From PALSA-1196 sp036833805 (lineage in GTDB: Bacteria; Pseudomonadota; Gammaproteobacteria; Steroidobacterales; Steroidobacteraceae): a stretch of 25,222 bases of DNA. The position numbers and the translations under genes were made by a program. Under the pieces are notes generated by a model. That model saw nothing but the letters and a program-made list of their open reading frames with translations, ran no database searches and was not told the origin of the DNA. The stretch covers positions 1 through 25,222 of the forward strand of contig DAITPA010000024.1 in NCBI GenBank assembly GCA_036833805.1, given 5' to 3'. Positions 1-7,993 of the stretch are shown here, in pieces. Position 1 is the stretch's first letter. Each line of letters opens with the position of its first letter.

Positions 1-73
1 AGGGCTCTCAAGCCGCAGCGCTTAGGCCTGAGGCGAGGGGACAACAATCCCTAGCGCACCGAGCCGGCGCCGC

Positions 74-1501
74 ATGCTGTGGAGGCTTGCGCTGATCGCG
101 ATCGCCGCGCTGTGCTGCGGTCTGGCGTTCTGGCACGCGCACAAGCCGATGCCGCCTGGTACGCGCATCGCAAGTCCCTGGTATGCGGTGCCCTCCTCTG
201 AAGTCGGATTCATTGCCGATATCACGGCTGCGGACGCCTACGGCCGACCGGTCGTGTCACAGGCGATCTTTGACCAGGTGCTGGGCGTTGTGCATCGGGC
301 GCGCGACTTCATTGTTATCGACTACTTCTTGTTCAACGACGCGCGCTCTTCAGCTGCGGGCGCCGCCGCTCCCATCCGCGCACTGTCGAGTGAGCTTCGT
401 GATGCCCTCATCGAGCGGCGCCGCGCTGAACCCGCGCTGCGGATTCTCTTGATCACTGACCCGATCAACACACCCGCCGGCGTGCCGTCGAATGACTTCC
501 AGATGTTGCGTGCCGCAGGAGTGGATATCGCGGTGACCGAGATTGGACGCCTGCGGGACTCAAGCTTTCTCTATTCAAGTCTCAAGCGGATCACGAGCGG
601 CTGGTGGAGCAAGAGCGGCGGTGAGCGGCGCGGCGCTCTTGCGACCTTGCTCGAAAGCGGCAATCACCGCCGCACGATCATCGCCGACGATGGCCGCGGC
701 GGCTTGGCCGGTATCATCGGCTCGGCGGATCCGCACGATGCCAGCAGTGCAAATTCAAATGCGGCCGCGAAGCTAAGCGGACCCGCACTGCAGGAGCTGC
801 TCGCAAGCGAGCTTGCCATTGCGCGCTTTTCCGGCTGGAGCGGCACGGCTGGTGCCGCGGCGACCGCGCCGGCCAAAGAGCGTGCCGCCCTCGCCGAGCA
901 CACTGCCAGAATCGGCTTCGCAACCGAAAGCGCCGCACGCAACACTTTGCTCGAGCACATTGATGGCGCCGTCCAGGCCGACGCCATCGACATTGCGATG
1001 TGCTACCTCTCCGAGCGCGCCGTCATCGAGTCGCTTCTGGCTGCAAACGCGCGCGGCGTGCGCGTGCGCCTCATTTTGGATCCCAACAAGGCGGGCTCCG
1101 CAGAAGCAAGCTCCAGCATTCCGAATGGCCCCGTTGCGAGCGAACTTGTGACCGCGAGTGATGGCGCCATACACGTGCGCTGGTATCGCACCCACGGAGA
1201 ACAGTTTCACACGAAGCTCGTGATGATCTATGGCGCCGAGCGGTTGTGGTTCATCCTCGGCTCCGCTGATCTCACGCGACGCAGTCTTGACGACCATGAC
1301 CTCACCGCAAACGTCGCGATTGAAGTTGCGCGCGGCACGCCGCTCGCGCTGCAGATGAGAGACTACTTCGAGACGCTATGGAGCAATCGCGCCGTGCTCG
1401 GCATCGAGTACACCGCCGATTTCGGGGTCTACGCCGATTCTTCGCAGTCGAGTTATTGGCTCTACCGGCTTATGGAGTCGACGGGACTTGCGAGCTTTTG
1501 A
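74..1501 (+). CDS. Membrane-anchored phospholipase D-like protein with altered HKD motifs
   Basis: The 475-residue product starts with a hydrophobic segment (residues 1-20), probably a signal anchor that places the rest in the periplasm. It has two phospholipase-D-like half domains. The first motif is at His198 (HRRTIIAD), followed by GSAD. The second is at His379 (HTKLVMIY), followed by GSADLTRRSL. The family consensus is HxKxxxxD then GSxxN. Motif 1 keeps His and Asp but has Arg for Lys; motif 2 keeps His and Lys but has Tyr for Asp; both have Asp where Asn is usual. Two catalytic histidines and the bilobal layout suggest a phosphodiesterase or phosphatidyltransferase acting on lipids or nucleic acid, but activity cannot be assumed. 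The ATG at 74 is chosen because it opens the membrane segment. The 3' end overlaps the convergent lipoprotein gene by 32 bp. Confidence is high for the fold and low for the substrate. Confidence 0.85.
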   Translation: MLWRLALIAIAALCCGLAFWHAHKPMPPGTRIASPWYAVPSSEVGFIADITAADAYGRPVVSQAIFDQVLGVVHRARDFIVIDYFLFNDARSSAAGAAAPIRALSSELRDALIERRRAEPALRILLITDPINTPAGVPSNDFQMLRAAGVDIAVTEIGRLRDSSFLYSSLKRITSGWWSKSGGERRGALATLLESGNHRRTIIADDGRGGLAGIIGSADPHDASSANSNAAAKLSGPALQELLASELAIARFSGWSGTAGAAATAPAKERAALAEHTARIGFATESAARNTLLEHIDGAVQADAIDIAMCYLSERAVIESLLAANARGVRVRLILDPNKAGSAEASSSIPNGPVASELVTASDGAIHVRWYRTHGEQFHTKLVMIYGAERLWFILGSADLTRRSLDDHDLTANVAIEVARGTPLALQMRDYFETLWSNRAVLGIEYTADFGVYADSSQSSYWLYRLMESTGLASF

Positions 1502-2099
1502 CCGCGAGTGCGCTGCGCTCGGCTACTTGACTCAAGGCCGCGTTCGCCGCCTGCTCGAAAGCGGCAACGACGGCGCCGATACGATTGGCGTCCGCCTGCG
1601 CTGCGCCGGCCACGGAGAAACTTGCGAGCAGCTCGCGGCTGGTACGCCGCCCGAGCGCGCAGTCAAAGCTCACCCGCGCGGTCGGGATCGCAGCCGCCGT
1701 GTACTCCGCCTCGAATCGGCGAATGTTGATCTGCAGATAATATTCGCTCGCAAATGCACCTTCGGAATCGTTGACCGCACTCCAGGCCCCCGTGCCGCGC
1801 AGCGTCTCGACAACCAGAGTCTCGACCAGAACCGGCAGCGCGACGGCCCACTGGCTGCCGGCGTAATAGCTCATGCGATGCCCAGGCTCGACGATGACGA
1901 TATGGTCGGAATCAAGTCCCGGACCCGCCAATGGCCGCGCGACCTGCAGGCTTGCAGTCGCCGGCCGCGGCAAGCTCTCCTTTGCCTGCACAATCGGGGC
2001 ACGTAACAGATAGGCCTGGGAGGCGGGCGCGTTACTGTGCAGGCCGCTCGCGCAAGCCGCGCAGAGCAGCAGCAGCACGCTCAGGATGCACGTTTTCAT
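1470..2099 (-). CDS. ABC-type transport auxiliary lipoprotein (DUF330/PqiC-like) of an MCE system
   Basis: This 209-residue protein begins with a lipoprotein signal peptide: a hydrophobic run at residues 5-15 and a lipidation candidate at Cys16 in LLLLCAACAS. The rest resembles the ABC-type transport auxiliary component family (DUF330, PqiC-like), which attaches to MCE lipid transporters at the outer membrane. Recognisable pieces are YLLRAP near the start of the mature protein and DCALGRRTSRELLASFSV further on. Its start overlaps the stop of the upstream MlaD-like gene by 4 bp (ATGA), which implies translational coupling. It is the last gene of the permease-ATPase-MlaD-lipoprotein operon. The family call rests on the lipobox, the size and the operon position together; a sequence-only call would be weaker. 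Confidence 0.85.
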   Translation of the reverse strand: MKTCILSVLLLLCAACASGLHSNAPASQAYLLRAPIVQAKESLPRPATASLQVARPLAGPGLDSDHIVIVEPGHRMSYYAGSQWAVALPVLVETLVVETLRGTGAWSAVNDSEGAFASEYYLQINIRRFEAEYTAAAIPTARVSFDCALGRRTSRELLASFSVAGAAQADANRIGAVVAAFEQAANAALSQVAERSALAVKSSQVPSTP

Positions 2100-3031
2100 G
2101 GCGGAATCTCCCTGGCGCGGGATTGCGGTTGATACAGCAGCCGCGACGGATCCTCGCGCAGCGCGTGTGAGAGCTGGCGAAATTCGAGAGCCGCGCCGCG
2201 GCCTTCGCGCAGCAGCCGTTCCAGCTCCGGCAGCCCATCGCGCGCGAAGACGCGCACATCCTGTCGATTGTCCTGCACCAGCTGATCGAGCTTGGCGCTG
2301 GCGTCTGCAAGGTTGTCGGCGACTACGCGCACGTGCTCCAGGGCGGTCAACAATTCAGGGCCGCCCTTGTCGGTGATCGAACGCACTCCGGCGGCGGCGC
2401 CGGTGATCTCGGCGGAGGCAACGCGCAGATCCGCCGTCAGCGCCTGAATGTCGGCGAGCGTCGGCGGCAGGCGCGCACTCGCCCGATTGATGTTATCGAG
2501 CGTGCCGCTGATAGAGGCGATGTTCTGTTCGGAGAGGATGCGCGTGATGCGTCCGGAGACATCGCCCACCATGCCTACAAGGCCCGGCAGGCTTGCCAGA
2601 AAGACGTCGAAGTTCGAGCGTGCCGAGCGGATCACCGGAAACTCAAGACTCGGCACCGCTTCGGTGAGGTGGCGCGCGGCGTCGCTCACGATGAGATCAA
2701 TATAGAGTAGTCCGGTCACGCCCTGCAGCGACAGCTCCGCCACCGTCGTTGCCGACACGGGCGCCGTGGAGTCGATGTCGACCACGACTTCCACGCGGCT
2801 TGAATTGCGCGGATCGATGCGCATACGCACCACGCGTCCGACCTCGACACCGAGATAGCGCACCGGCGCGCCGCGCGCAAGACCGCTCACCGTGCCGTCG
2901 AAATAGACTTCGTAGCGCACATAGTCGCGCCGCTCGCGGCTGTCCGAATACCAGTACACGAACAACACCGCCATCGCGATCACGAGCAGCACAAAGGCAC
3001 CGATGGCTGCATAGTGTGCTTCACGCTCCAT
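2096..3031 (-). CDS. mlaD: MlaD-family MCE protein (phospholipid transport, substrate-binding subunit)
   Basis: The 311-residue product has one N-terminal membrane span (about residues 9-28, IGAFVLLVIAMAVLFVYWY). An MCE domain follows at about residues 38-115, with signature pieces such as GLARGAPVRYLGVEVGRV and LQGVTGLLYIDL. The C-terminal half is helical and would form a coiled-coil or tunnel extension. MCE proteins form rings in the periplasm that carry lipids between the inner and outer membranes, driven by a MlaE-type permease and MlaF-type ATPase. Both are encoded immediately upstream. The start codon lies inside the ATPase gene (11-bp overlap). With an attached auxiliary lipoprotein gene and no mlaB or mlaC, the arrangement matches the STAS-permease/DUF330 type of MCE operon rather than the E. 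coli mlaFEDCB order, so the symbol is by family only. Confidence 0.9.
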   Translation of the reverse strand: MEREAHYAAIGAFVLLVIAMAVLFVYWYSDSRERRDYVRYEVYFDGTVSGLARGAPVRYLGVEVGRVVRMRIDPRNSSRVEVVVDIDSTAPVSATTVAELSLQGVTGLLYIDLIVSDAARHLTEAVPSLEFPVIRSARSNFDVFLASLPGLVGMVGDVSGRITRILSEQNIASISGTLDNINRASARLPPTLADIQALTADLRVASAEITGAAAGVRSITDKGGPELLTALEHVRVVADNLADASAKLDQLVQDNRQDVRVFARDGLPELERLLREGRGAALEFRQLSHALREDPSRLLYQPQSRAREIPP

Positions 3032-3797
3032 TCCTGACCTCCCGCGCTCGCGCGCGCTCGCCGTGGAAATACGCCTGGATCCACGGATTTGGATGATCGA
3101 CGATGCGCTCGAGTGTATCGACTTCCATGCGCCTGTCGACGATTACGCCGACACGATTGCAGGTGCGGAAGATCGTGTCGAGATCATGCGTTATCATGAC
3201 GACGGTAAGATGCAGCTCGCGCTGCAGAGTCTGCAGAAGCTCATCAAAGGCCGCGGCACTGATGGGATCGAGGCCGGATGTGGGCTCATCGAGAAACAAC
3301 AGCGTTGGATCGAGCGCGAGCGCCCGCGCGAGCGCCACCCGCTTCACCATGCCGCCGGAGAGCTGCGCGGGATACTTGCCGGCGGCGTCAGCGGGCAGGC
3401 CGACCAGACGAATCTTCAGCAGCGCAAGCTCAGCGCGTGCCTCAGCCGGCAGCTGCAAGTGCTCGATCATCGGAAATTGCACGTTCTGCAGTACCGTCAA
3501 GGAGCTGTACAGGGCGCCCGCCTGAAATGTCACGCCGTATTGCGCCTTGACGGTGCGCAGCTCCGTGTTTGAGAGCCGCCTGAGGTCATGCCCGGCAATC
3601 AAAACCACGCCGGCGCGCGGGTGCTGCAGCCCGATGATGGTTCGCAGCAGCACCGACTTGCCCGAACCTGAGCCGCCGACAATGCCGAATACGTCGCGTT
3701 CGTAGACCTGCATGTCGAGGCCGTCGTGGATCACCTGCGTGTCGAAGCGGTTGACGATGCCGCGCACTTCGAGGATGACGCGCCGCTTCTCAGCCAT
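3021..3797 (-). CDS. mlaF: MlaF-like ABC transporter ATP-binding protein
   Basis: This 258-residue ATPase energises the MCE lipid transporter at the cytoplasmic face. It has Walker A GGSGSGKS (residues 41-48), the ABC signature LSGGMVKRVALARAL, Walker B LLFLDEPTSGLDP and a switch His in VVMITHDLD, so the nucleotide-binding site looks complete. The open frame continues upstream to about 4064, but that extension runs antisense-free through the permease gene in another frame and has no family resemblance. The ATG at 3797 overlaps the permease stop by one base (TGATG) and gives the normal N-terminus for the family. The 3' end overlaps the MlaD-like gene by 11 bp. Confidence 0.93.
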   Translation of the reverse strand: MAEKRRVILEVRGIVNRFDTQVIHDGLDMQVYERDVFGIVGGSGSGKSVLLRTIIGLQHPRAGVVLIAGHDLRRLSNTELRTVKAQYGVTFQAGALYSSLTVLQNVQFPMIEHLQLPAEARAELALLKIRLVGLPADAAGKYPAQLSGGMVKRVALARALALDPTLLFLDEPTSGLDPISAAAFDELLQTLQRELHLTVVMITHDLDTIFRTCNRVGVIVDRRMEVDTLERIVDHPNPWIQAYFHGERARAREVRNGA

Positions 3798-4918
3798 CAG
3801 ATTCCGATCTCCATGAAGAGTACGGCAAAGAGTGCATCGGCCAGGATGACGAGAAAGATGGATTGTACGACGGCGACCGTCGTCAGCCGTCCGAGCTCGC
3901 GCGACGAGCCGGTGACCTGCAGGCCGCGGTACACGCCTGCAAATGCGATCAGCACTGCGAAAATCGGCGCCTTCAGGACACCGACCCAAAAGGTCATGGG
4001 GCCGATGGACTCGTTGACGCGGTTCAAATACTGCGGGATGGGGATGTCGAGCAGAAAGCGGCACAGGATTCCGCCGCCGGCAAGGCCAATCGCATCGGCG
4101 AGGACCGTCAGGAGCGGCAGCGCGATCACGAGCCCCAGGACCCGCGGCAGCACCAAAAGCTCAAAAGGGTCGGCACCGGTTGCGTACAGCGCGTCGACCT
4201 CTTCATTCAAGCGCATGGCGCCGATTTCGGCCGCAAACGCGCTGCCCGAGCGGCCGGCGACAATGATGGCGGTGAGGAGCACGCCAAGCTCGCGCAGCAC
4301 ACCGATGGTCACGAGATCAACGACGAAGATTTCCGCACCGAATCGTTGCAGCTGCTGCGCGCTTAAGAACGCGATGATCACGCTGATGAGAAACGCGATG
4401 AGCGCCACGATCGGGATTGCGGTGACGCCGGTATCGTAGACGTGCCGGGCGATCGACACCGGCCGCAGATGCTGCCAGCTTCTCGCCGCGGTGCCGGCCG
4501 TCAGCACCACGCGCCCGACGAATGCCAGTCCCGCGCGCATATCGTGCCAGGAACGCACGACGTAGCGGCCAAGCGCCGTCACCGGCTCGATAAGTTCGGG
4601 GGCGGGCTCGCCCGGCGGCTGGAATGCCTCTTTCGCCAGGGCCTCGTCCAGCACCTTAAGCTGCTCGGGACGCTCGCCGCGAAAACCGACGGCGGCGCCC
4701 GCGTGCTCGGCGCTTGCGATGAACTCGCGCAGGCGCCAGGCACTCGACAGATCCAGCAGCACGAGCCGCTCGGTTGCGATTGAAACCGTGCGCACGCCGT
4801 TCAAGTCGACTGCTGCGAGCTCGGCACCAATCTCCCTAAGGCGCAGCGCACGCCACTCGCCCGTCAGGGCAAGCTCAAGGCTGTCGGCGCTACGCTGCGC
4901 GAGAAGGAACTGCGTCAA
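3797..4918 (-). CDS. mlaE: MlaE-family permease with N-terminal STAS domain
   Basis: The 373-residue protein is a fusion. Residues 1 to about 100 form a STAS-like domain, with core LVLLDLSSAWRLREFI. From about residue 130 follows a MlaE-type permease with several membrane spans, including VTAIPIVALIAFLISVIIAF. The conserved cytoplasmic region IVAGRSGSAFAAEIGAM is the typical MlaE coupling segment. In E. coli the STAS protein is the separate MlaB; the fused form is common in MCE operons that also carry the DUF330 lipoprotein. The start codon appears to be TTG at 4918, with a GGGGAG stretch close upstream; no in-frame ATG is better placed. This is the first gene of the operon and sits 41 bp downstream of dps on the same strand, so some read-through from dps is possible. 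Confidence 0.9.
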   Translation of the reverse strand: MTQFLLAQRSADSLELALTGEWRALRLREIGAELAAVDLNGVRTVSIATERLVLLDLSSAWRLREFIASAEHAGAAVGFRGERPEQLKVLDEALAKEAFQPPGEPAPELIEPVTALGRYVVRSWHDMRAGLAFVGRVVLTAGTAARSWQHLRPVSIARHVYDTGVTAIPIVALIAFLISVIIAFLSAQQLQRFGAEIFVVDLVTIGVLRELGVLLTAIIVAGRSGSAFAAEIGAMRLNEEVDALYATGADPFELLVLPRVLGLVIALPLLTVLADAIGLAGGGILCRFLLDIPIPQYLNRVNESIGPMTFWVGVLKAPIFAVLIAFAGVYRGLQVTGSSRELGRLTTVAVVQSIFLVILADALFAVLFMEIGI

Positions 4919-4959
4919 TGCTCCCCGGAATCCGGCGGGGCTCGCCCGTTTGCCCGCAT

Positions 4960-5442
4960 CTAGCGCCCGCTCTGCAGATGCGCCTCAAGGAACCATAGAT
5001 ACTTGTCGACTTCGCGCGATATGCCGGTGTAAAGATCCGCGGTGTCGGCATCGCCTTGTTTGCCGGCGTCGTCGCTGCCCTTTCTGATCTTCTTGCCAAA
5101 CTGACTGAGCGCGGCGGCCAACGCCTCCACATGCGCAAGCCCCTCGACGATGTTTTCCGGATAGGGTGTCAAGGCCGTGCTGCGTGCCACGGCTGCGATG
5201 GTGCCGTGCGCGGTGCCGCCCAAGGCGGTAATGCGCTCCGCGAGCTCATCAATGTGCGCTTCGACGCTTTCGGCAAGCTTGTCGAACAGCTCGTGCAGCG
5301 CGATGAAGTTTGGTCCCTTGACGTTCCAATGCGCGTGTTTGGCCTGGGCGCCGAGATCGATGGCGTCGGCGAGACGCGCATTCAGGGATTCACTGACCTT
5401 GGCGCGGGTGCGAGCCGGCAGGTCGTTGCGGGTGTCGTGCAT
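4960..5442 (-). CDS. dps: Dps family DNA-binding ferritin-like protein
   Basis: The 160-residue Dps protein would form the 12-subunit shell that oxidises and stores iron and protects DNA in starvation or peroxide stress. The inter-subunit ferroxidase residues are all present with the spacing known from E. coli Dps: His38, His50, Asp54, Asp65 and Glu69 in the stretch from HWNVKGPNF to HIDELAERI. The ATG at 5442 is preferred over one six codons upstream because it has a strong GGAGG ribosome site five to six bases before it. The N-terminal tail is short but carries Arg and Lys residues (RTRAKV) that could contact DNA. The 105-bp gap upstream to the ABC permease gene probably holds its own promoter; I could not identify a convincing -35/-10 pair or an OxyR site. 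Confidence 0.95.
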   Translation of the reverse strand: MHDTRNDLPARTRAKVSESLNARLADAIDLGAQAKHAHWNVKGPNFIALHELFDKLAESVEAHIDELAERITALGGTAHGTIAAVARSTALTPYPENIVEGLAHVEALAAALSQFGKKIRKGSDDAGKQGDADTADLYTGISREVDKYLWFLEAHLQSGR

Positions 5443-5547
5443 AATTCCTCCGGCATCCAACTTTGTGATGCGGATTCTGCGTCAAATAACGCCGCGATAC
5501 CAATTGAAAGCCCGTATGGCGCCGATAGGCTCAATCGATCGTTGGCG

Positions 5548-6426
5548 TCAGCTCTCGGTCTGATGGCGACGAATGCGGATCGTTAACCACACGAGCGCCA
5601 CCGTCACCACGAGCCCCAGCCACAGATCGATGTTCTGCAGCGCCGACAATGGACTGATATGGCCCATCGCCGCCGAAACCTTTTGGCCGACCAAATCGGG
5701 CTTGCCGGTAAGCTCATGTTCGATGCCGAGCGAGCCCCAGATGCCGTTCAGCCGGTAGCCCAGAATCTCTCCAACGTAGTTGGTATGAAAGGCGATCCTC
5801 TCGACAACCAAGGCGAGGAGCGGCGGAATCGTCGCCCAAAGAGTCACGTTGCGCTTGGCCCAGGCGGACACCATCAGCAAATACGCGGCAATCGGCGCGT
5901 ACCACAGCATGACTACGACGAGCGCCGTGAGAATGAACCCTTGAGTGTGCAGCCACACGCCCGTATCCCAGCGCAAGAGGTTTCGCAGGAACTCGGAGTT
6001 GCGAAAGCGCACCGCGAGGATCCCGGAAGCTGCGATGTCGGTGACGAGCGTCAGCACGTATACGCCCAGCGGCACGACGGCGAGGGCGACGATAAGCTTG
6101 GACAGCACGGTTTGCGCGTCCGACACCGGCAGCGACTTCCAAAAGAGGATGCTGCGATCCTTGCGCTCGGCATACAGGCAGTCGAGCAAATACAGCGGGA
6201 GCACGACCGCCAGCAAAATAAATTGCGGAATCGTCAAGGCGGAATGGAATACGGCAAAGAGGGCCACATGGTTTTGCGCCGCGGTGAGGTCCACGTCGTC
6301 TATCTGCACAGCCGCCCGGGGGAACATCGCAGCGATGATGACGAGAGCGGCCACCACGAGCGGCACGATCCAAAGCGAGCGGTGCTCCCACAACTCACGG
6401 CGTATCAGGATCGGCTGGATATTCAT
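5548..6426 (-). CDS. ABC-2 type transporter permease
   Basis: The 292-residue membrane protein has about six hydrophobic segments, for example LWIVPLVVAALVIIAAMF near residue 20 and LWLGLVVTVALVWLTI near the C-terminus. The N-terminal stretch LIRRELWEHRSLWIVP and the later RKDRSILFWKSLPVSDAQT are typical of ABC-2 permeases paired with a YtrB-like ATPase. The start ATG overlaps the ATPase stop by 4 bp, so the two are coupled. It is the last gene in the GntR-ATPase-permease operon. Transport substrate is unknown; members of this class are often induced by cell-envelope-active compounds, which is family knowledge and not visible here. Confidence 0.9.
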   Translation of the reverse strand: MNIQPILIRRELWEHRSLWIVPLVVAALVIIAAMFPRAAVQIDDVDLTAAQNHVALFAVFHSALTIPQFILLAVVLPLYLLDCLYAERKDRSILFWKSLPVSDAQTVLSKLIVALAVVPLGVYVLTLVTDIAASGILAVRFRNSEFLRNLLRWDTGVWLHTQGFILTALVVVMLWYAPIAAYLLMVSAWAKRNVTLWATIPPLLALVVERIAFHTNYVGEILGYRLNGIWGSLGIEHELTGKPDLVGQKVSAAMGHISPLSALQNIDLWLGLVVTVALVWLTIRIRRHQTES

Positions 6427-7280
6427 GCCGCGACTCCTTGCATCTTCGCAACGAAGAGATCCGCGATCGTCGGAGTGCGCAGGTCACCGAACTCCTTGAG
6501 CTCATCGCTGCTGTGCCCTTCGAAGAACAGCACGAAGCGACCGAACACCTCGCGCTCATAGAAGGGCAGCAGCTGTCGCGCACGGCGCGCCTGCTCCGGA
6601 GCTGCCGTGAGCTGCACAAAGCGGCCCGCTAGATCCTCGACCGAGCTTGCAAGCGCGATGCGGCCTTTCTGAATGAAGATCACATCCGTCAACAGGTTCT
6701 CGATCTCCTCCACCTGGTGGGTCGTGATGAGAATCGTGCGCTCCTTGTCAAAGTAGTCGTTGACGAGCGTGTCGTAGAACTGGCGCCGGAAGAGCAGGTC
6801 GAGGCCGAGCGTCGGCTCATCGAGCACCAGCAGGCGCGCGTCGATGGCGAGAATGAGCGCCAGATGCAGCTGCGTCACCATGCCCTTGGAAAGCTCGCGC
6901 ACGCGGCTTTCTCGTTTGATGTCCGTCTTGCTGAGGAAGCCTTCTGCGCGCGCCCGATCGAAGCGCGGCTGCACGCCGGCGACGAAGTCGAGTGCTTGCC
7001 AAACGCGCAGCCATCTTGGCAGGACCGCCACATCCGCGATGAAGCACACCTCGCGCATGAGCGAGTCGCGCTCGCTATAGGGATTCTTGCCGAGCACCTC
7101 GAGCTCGCCGTCATAGTGGGTGAGTCCGAGAATGGCCTTCAGCGCGGTGGTCTTGCCGGCGCCGTTTGGGCCAATAAGGCCGACGATCCTGCCCGCCTCG
7201 ATGTCAAAGCTGACCGCATCAAGAGCACGCACGCCGCGGTACGATTTACTGAGCGCGTGCGCTTTAATGATCTCACTCAT
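6423..7280 (-). CDS. ABC transporter ATP-binding protein (YtrB-like)
   Basis: The 285-residue ATPase has Walker A GPNGAGKTT, Walker B LLVLDEPTLGLDL and an H-loop His in TTHQVEE. The signature is LSKGM instead of LSGGQ, a variant common in ABC-2 exporter ATPases. A C-terminal region of about 70 residues follows the nucleotide-binding core (from FVQLTAAPEQARRARQLL). Its partner is the downstream permease (4-bp gene overlap), and it is preceded by a GntR/YtrA regulator whose stop overlaps its start by 8 bp. An AGGA ribosome site lies seven bases before the ATG. The pair should form an exporter in the inner membrane controlled by the regulator. Confidence 0.93.
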   Translation of the reverse strand: MSEIIKAHALSKSYRGVRALDAVSFDIEAGRIVGLIGPNGAGKTTALKAILGLTHYDGELEVLGKNPYSERDSLMREVCFIADVAVLPRWLRVWQALDFVAGVQPRFDRARAEGFLSKTDIKRESRVRELSKGMVTQLHLALILAIDARLLVLDEPTLGLDLLFRRQFYDTLVNDYFDKERTILITTHQVEEIENLLTDVIFIQKGRIALASSVEDLAGRFVQLTAAPEQARRARQLLPFYEREVFGRFVLFFEGHSSDELKEFGDLRTPTIADLFVAKMQGVAA

Positions 7281-7674
7281 TATTGTTTCCTGGTGTCGAA
7301 GGCCAAGGTGCGCTCGGGGCGGCGACTCCGCTTTCTAGAAGCTCGCTCGGGGAGAGTCCGAGGCGCTGCATGGTCGCGTACACCTTTGGCCATACTTCCG
7401 CGAGGAAGCGTTGACGCTCATCCGTGAGCAGCGCCTGGCGTGCGCCGACGCTCACGAACATGCCGAGCCCGCGGCGCTTCTCGACAAGCTTTTCATCGAC
7501 GAGCCGCTGATAGCCCTTAAGCACGGTCAAGGGGTTCAGGCGAAACTCGGCGGCGACGCTGCGCACGGAGGGCAGTGGATCGCCCTCGCGAAGCGCCTCC
7601 TCGAGGATCATCGCAACGATGCGGTCGCGCAGTTGCCGATAGATCGGCAGGCTGTCGTCCCATTGCGGATCCAT
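7273..7674 (-). CDS. GntR-family transcriptional regulator, YtrA subfamily
   Basis: This 133-residue protein contains the winged helix-turn-helix of the GntR family at about residues 10-75, with the typical pieces PLPSVRSVAAEFRLNPLTV and LVEKRRGLGMFV. It lacks the large effector-binding domain of FadR or HutC types and has only a short helical tail, as YtrA members do. YtrA regulators usually repress the ABC exporter operon that encodes them. That fits here: the ATPase gene overlaps its stop, and a perfect inverted repeat lies over the likely promoter at 7972-7993. The start is well supported by an AGGAG ribosome site five bases before the ATG. Confidence 0.93.
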   Translation of the reverse strand: MDPQWDDSLPIYRQLRDRIVAMILEEALREGDPLPSVRSVAAEFRLNPLTVLKGYQRLVDEKLVEKRRGLGMFVSVGARQALLTDERQRFLAEVWPKVYATMQRLGLSPSELLESGVAAPSAPWPSTPGNNNE

Positions 7675-7706
7675 TGGGTCTCCTACTGCGGCCCCGTGTC
7701 GCGTAT

Positions 7707-7925
7707 CTAGCTAACTAATGTAGCAGAGCGCTTCACGAGGCCCGCGCCGAAGGGCGCAAGCGGCGCGCCGCCGTGGGCGCTCAACGCACGGCCCTGGACT
7801 TCGCTTCCGAGCCCATGCACCGCAGCCGTAGACTCGACGAAAGACCAGCTCAAGCCTACGGTAAGCGCCATCGCGACGCCGGCGCAGGCCACAACCTTAA
7901 TCCCGAACGAGTGCATTACTTTCAT
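7707..7925 (-). CDS. Small membrane or exported protein, first gene of the GntR-ABC operon
   Basis: This is a 72-residue product of unknown family. Residues 1-30 have the shape of a signal peptide or single membrane anchor: basic start (MKVMHSFGIK) then a hydrophobic run VVACAGVAMALTVGLSW. The remainder is small, Gly/Ala-rich and unlike any domain I recognise. Support for a real gene comes from context: an AAGGTG ribosome site about six bases before the ATG, a TTGACA -35 box with a 17-bp spacer upstream, and an operator repeat over the -10. The stop is 32 bp before the regulator start, on the same strand, so it is probably co-transcribed. It could be a leader or accessory protein of the exporter. 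Confidence 0.6.
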   Translation of the reverse strand: MKVMHSFGIKVVACAGVAMALTVGLSWSFVESTAAVHGLGSEVQGRALSAHGGAPLAPFGAGLVKRSATLVS

Positions 7926-7971
7926 ACGTCACCTTCTGTTGTGGGGAGCCACACCCTGCAGCACCCCTGTG

Positions 7972-7993
7972 GTGTTGTATCTAACTACAACAC
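7972..7993. promoter_or_regulatory. Perfect inverted repeat, probable YtrA/GntR operator
   Basis: GTGTTGTA and TACAACAC form a perfect 8-bp inverted repeat around a 6-bp spacer. The repeat covers the proposed -10 box and start point of the minus-strand promoter, where a bound repressor would block RNA polymerase. At its edges it reads GGTG, then 16 bases, then CACT. From memory, a Xanthomonas YtrA regulator was reported to use GGTG-N16-CACC, which would be one mismatch from this. The assignment to the adjacent GntR regulator is inference from position and symmetry. Confidence 0.7.

Noticed and set aside
773..1297. A 174-codon open frame antisense to the PLD-like gene
   Set aside because: High-GC shadow of the coding strand: no domain, no ribosome site, Ala/Gly/Arg-rich composition.
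3798..4064. N-terminal extension of the MlaF-like ATPase
   Set aside because: It lies wholly within the permease gene in another frame; ATG at 3797 gives the normal ATPase length.
5659..6561. A 300-codon plus-strand open frame across the ABC permease gene
   Set aside because: It runs antisense to a permease with clear membrane spans and operon overlaps; its translation is His/Arg/Gln-rich without a fold.
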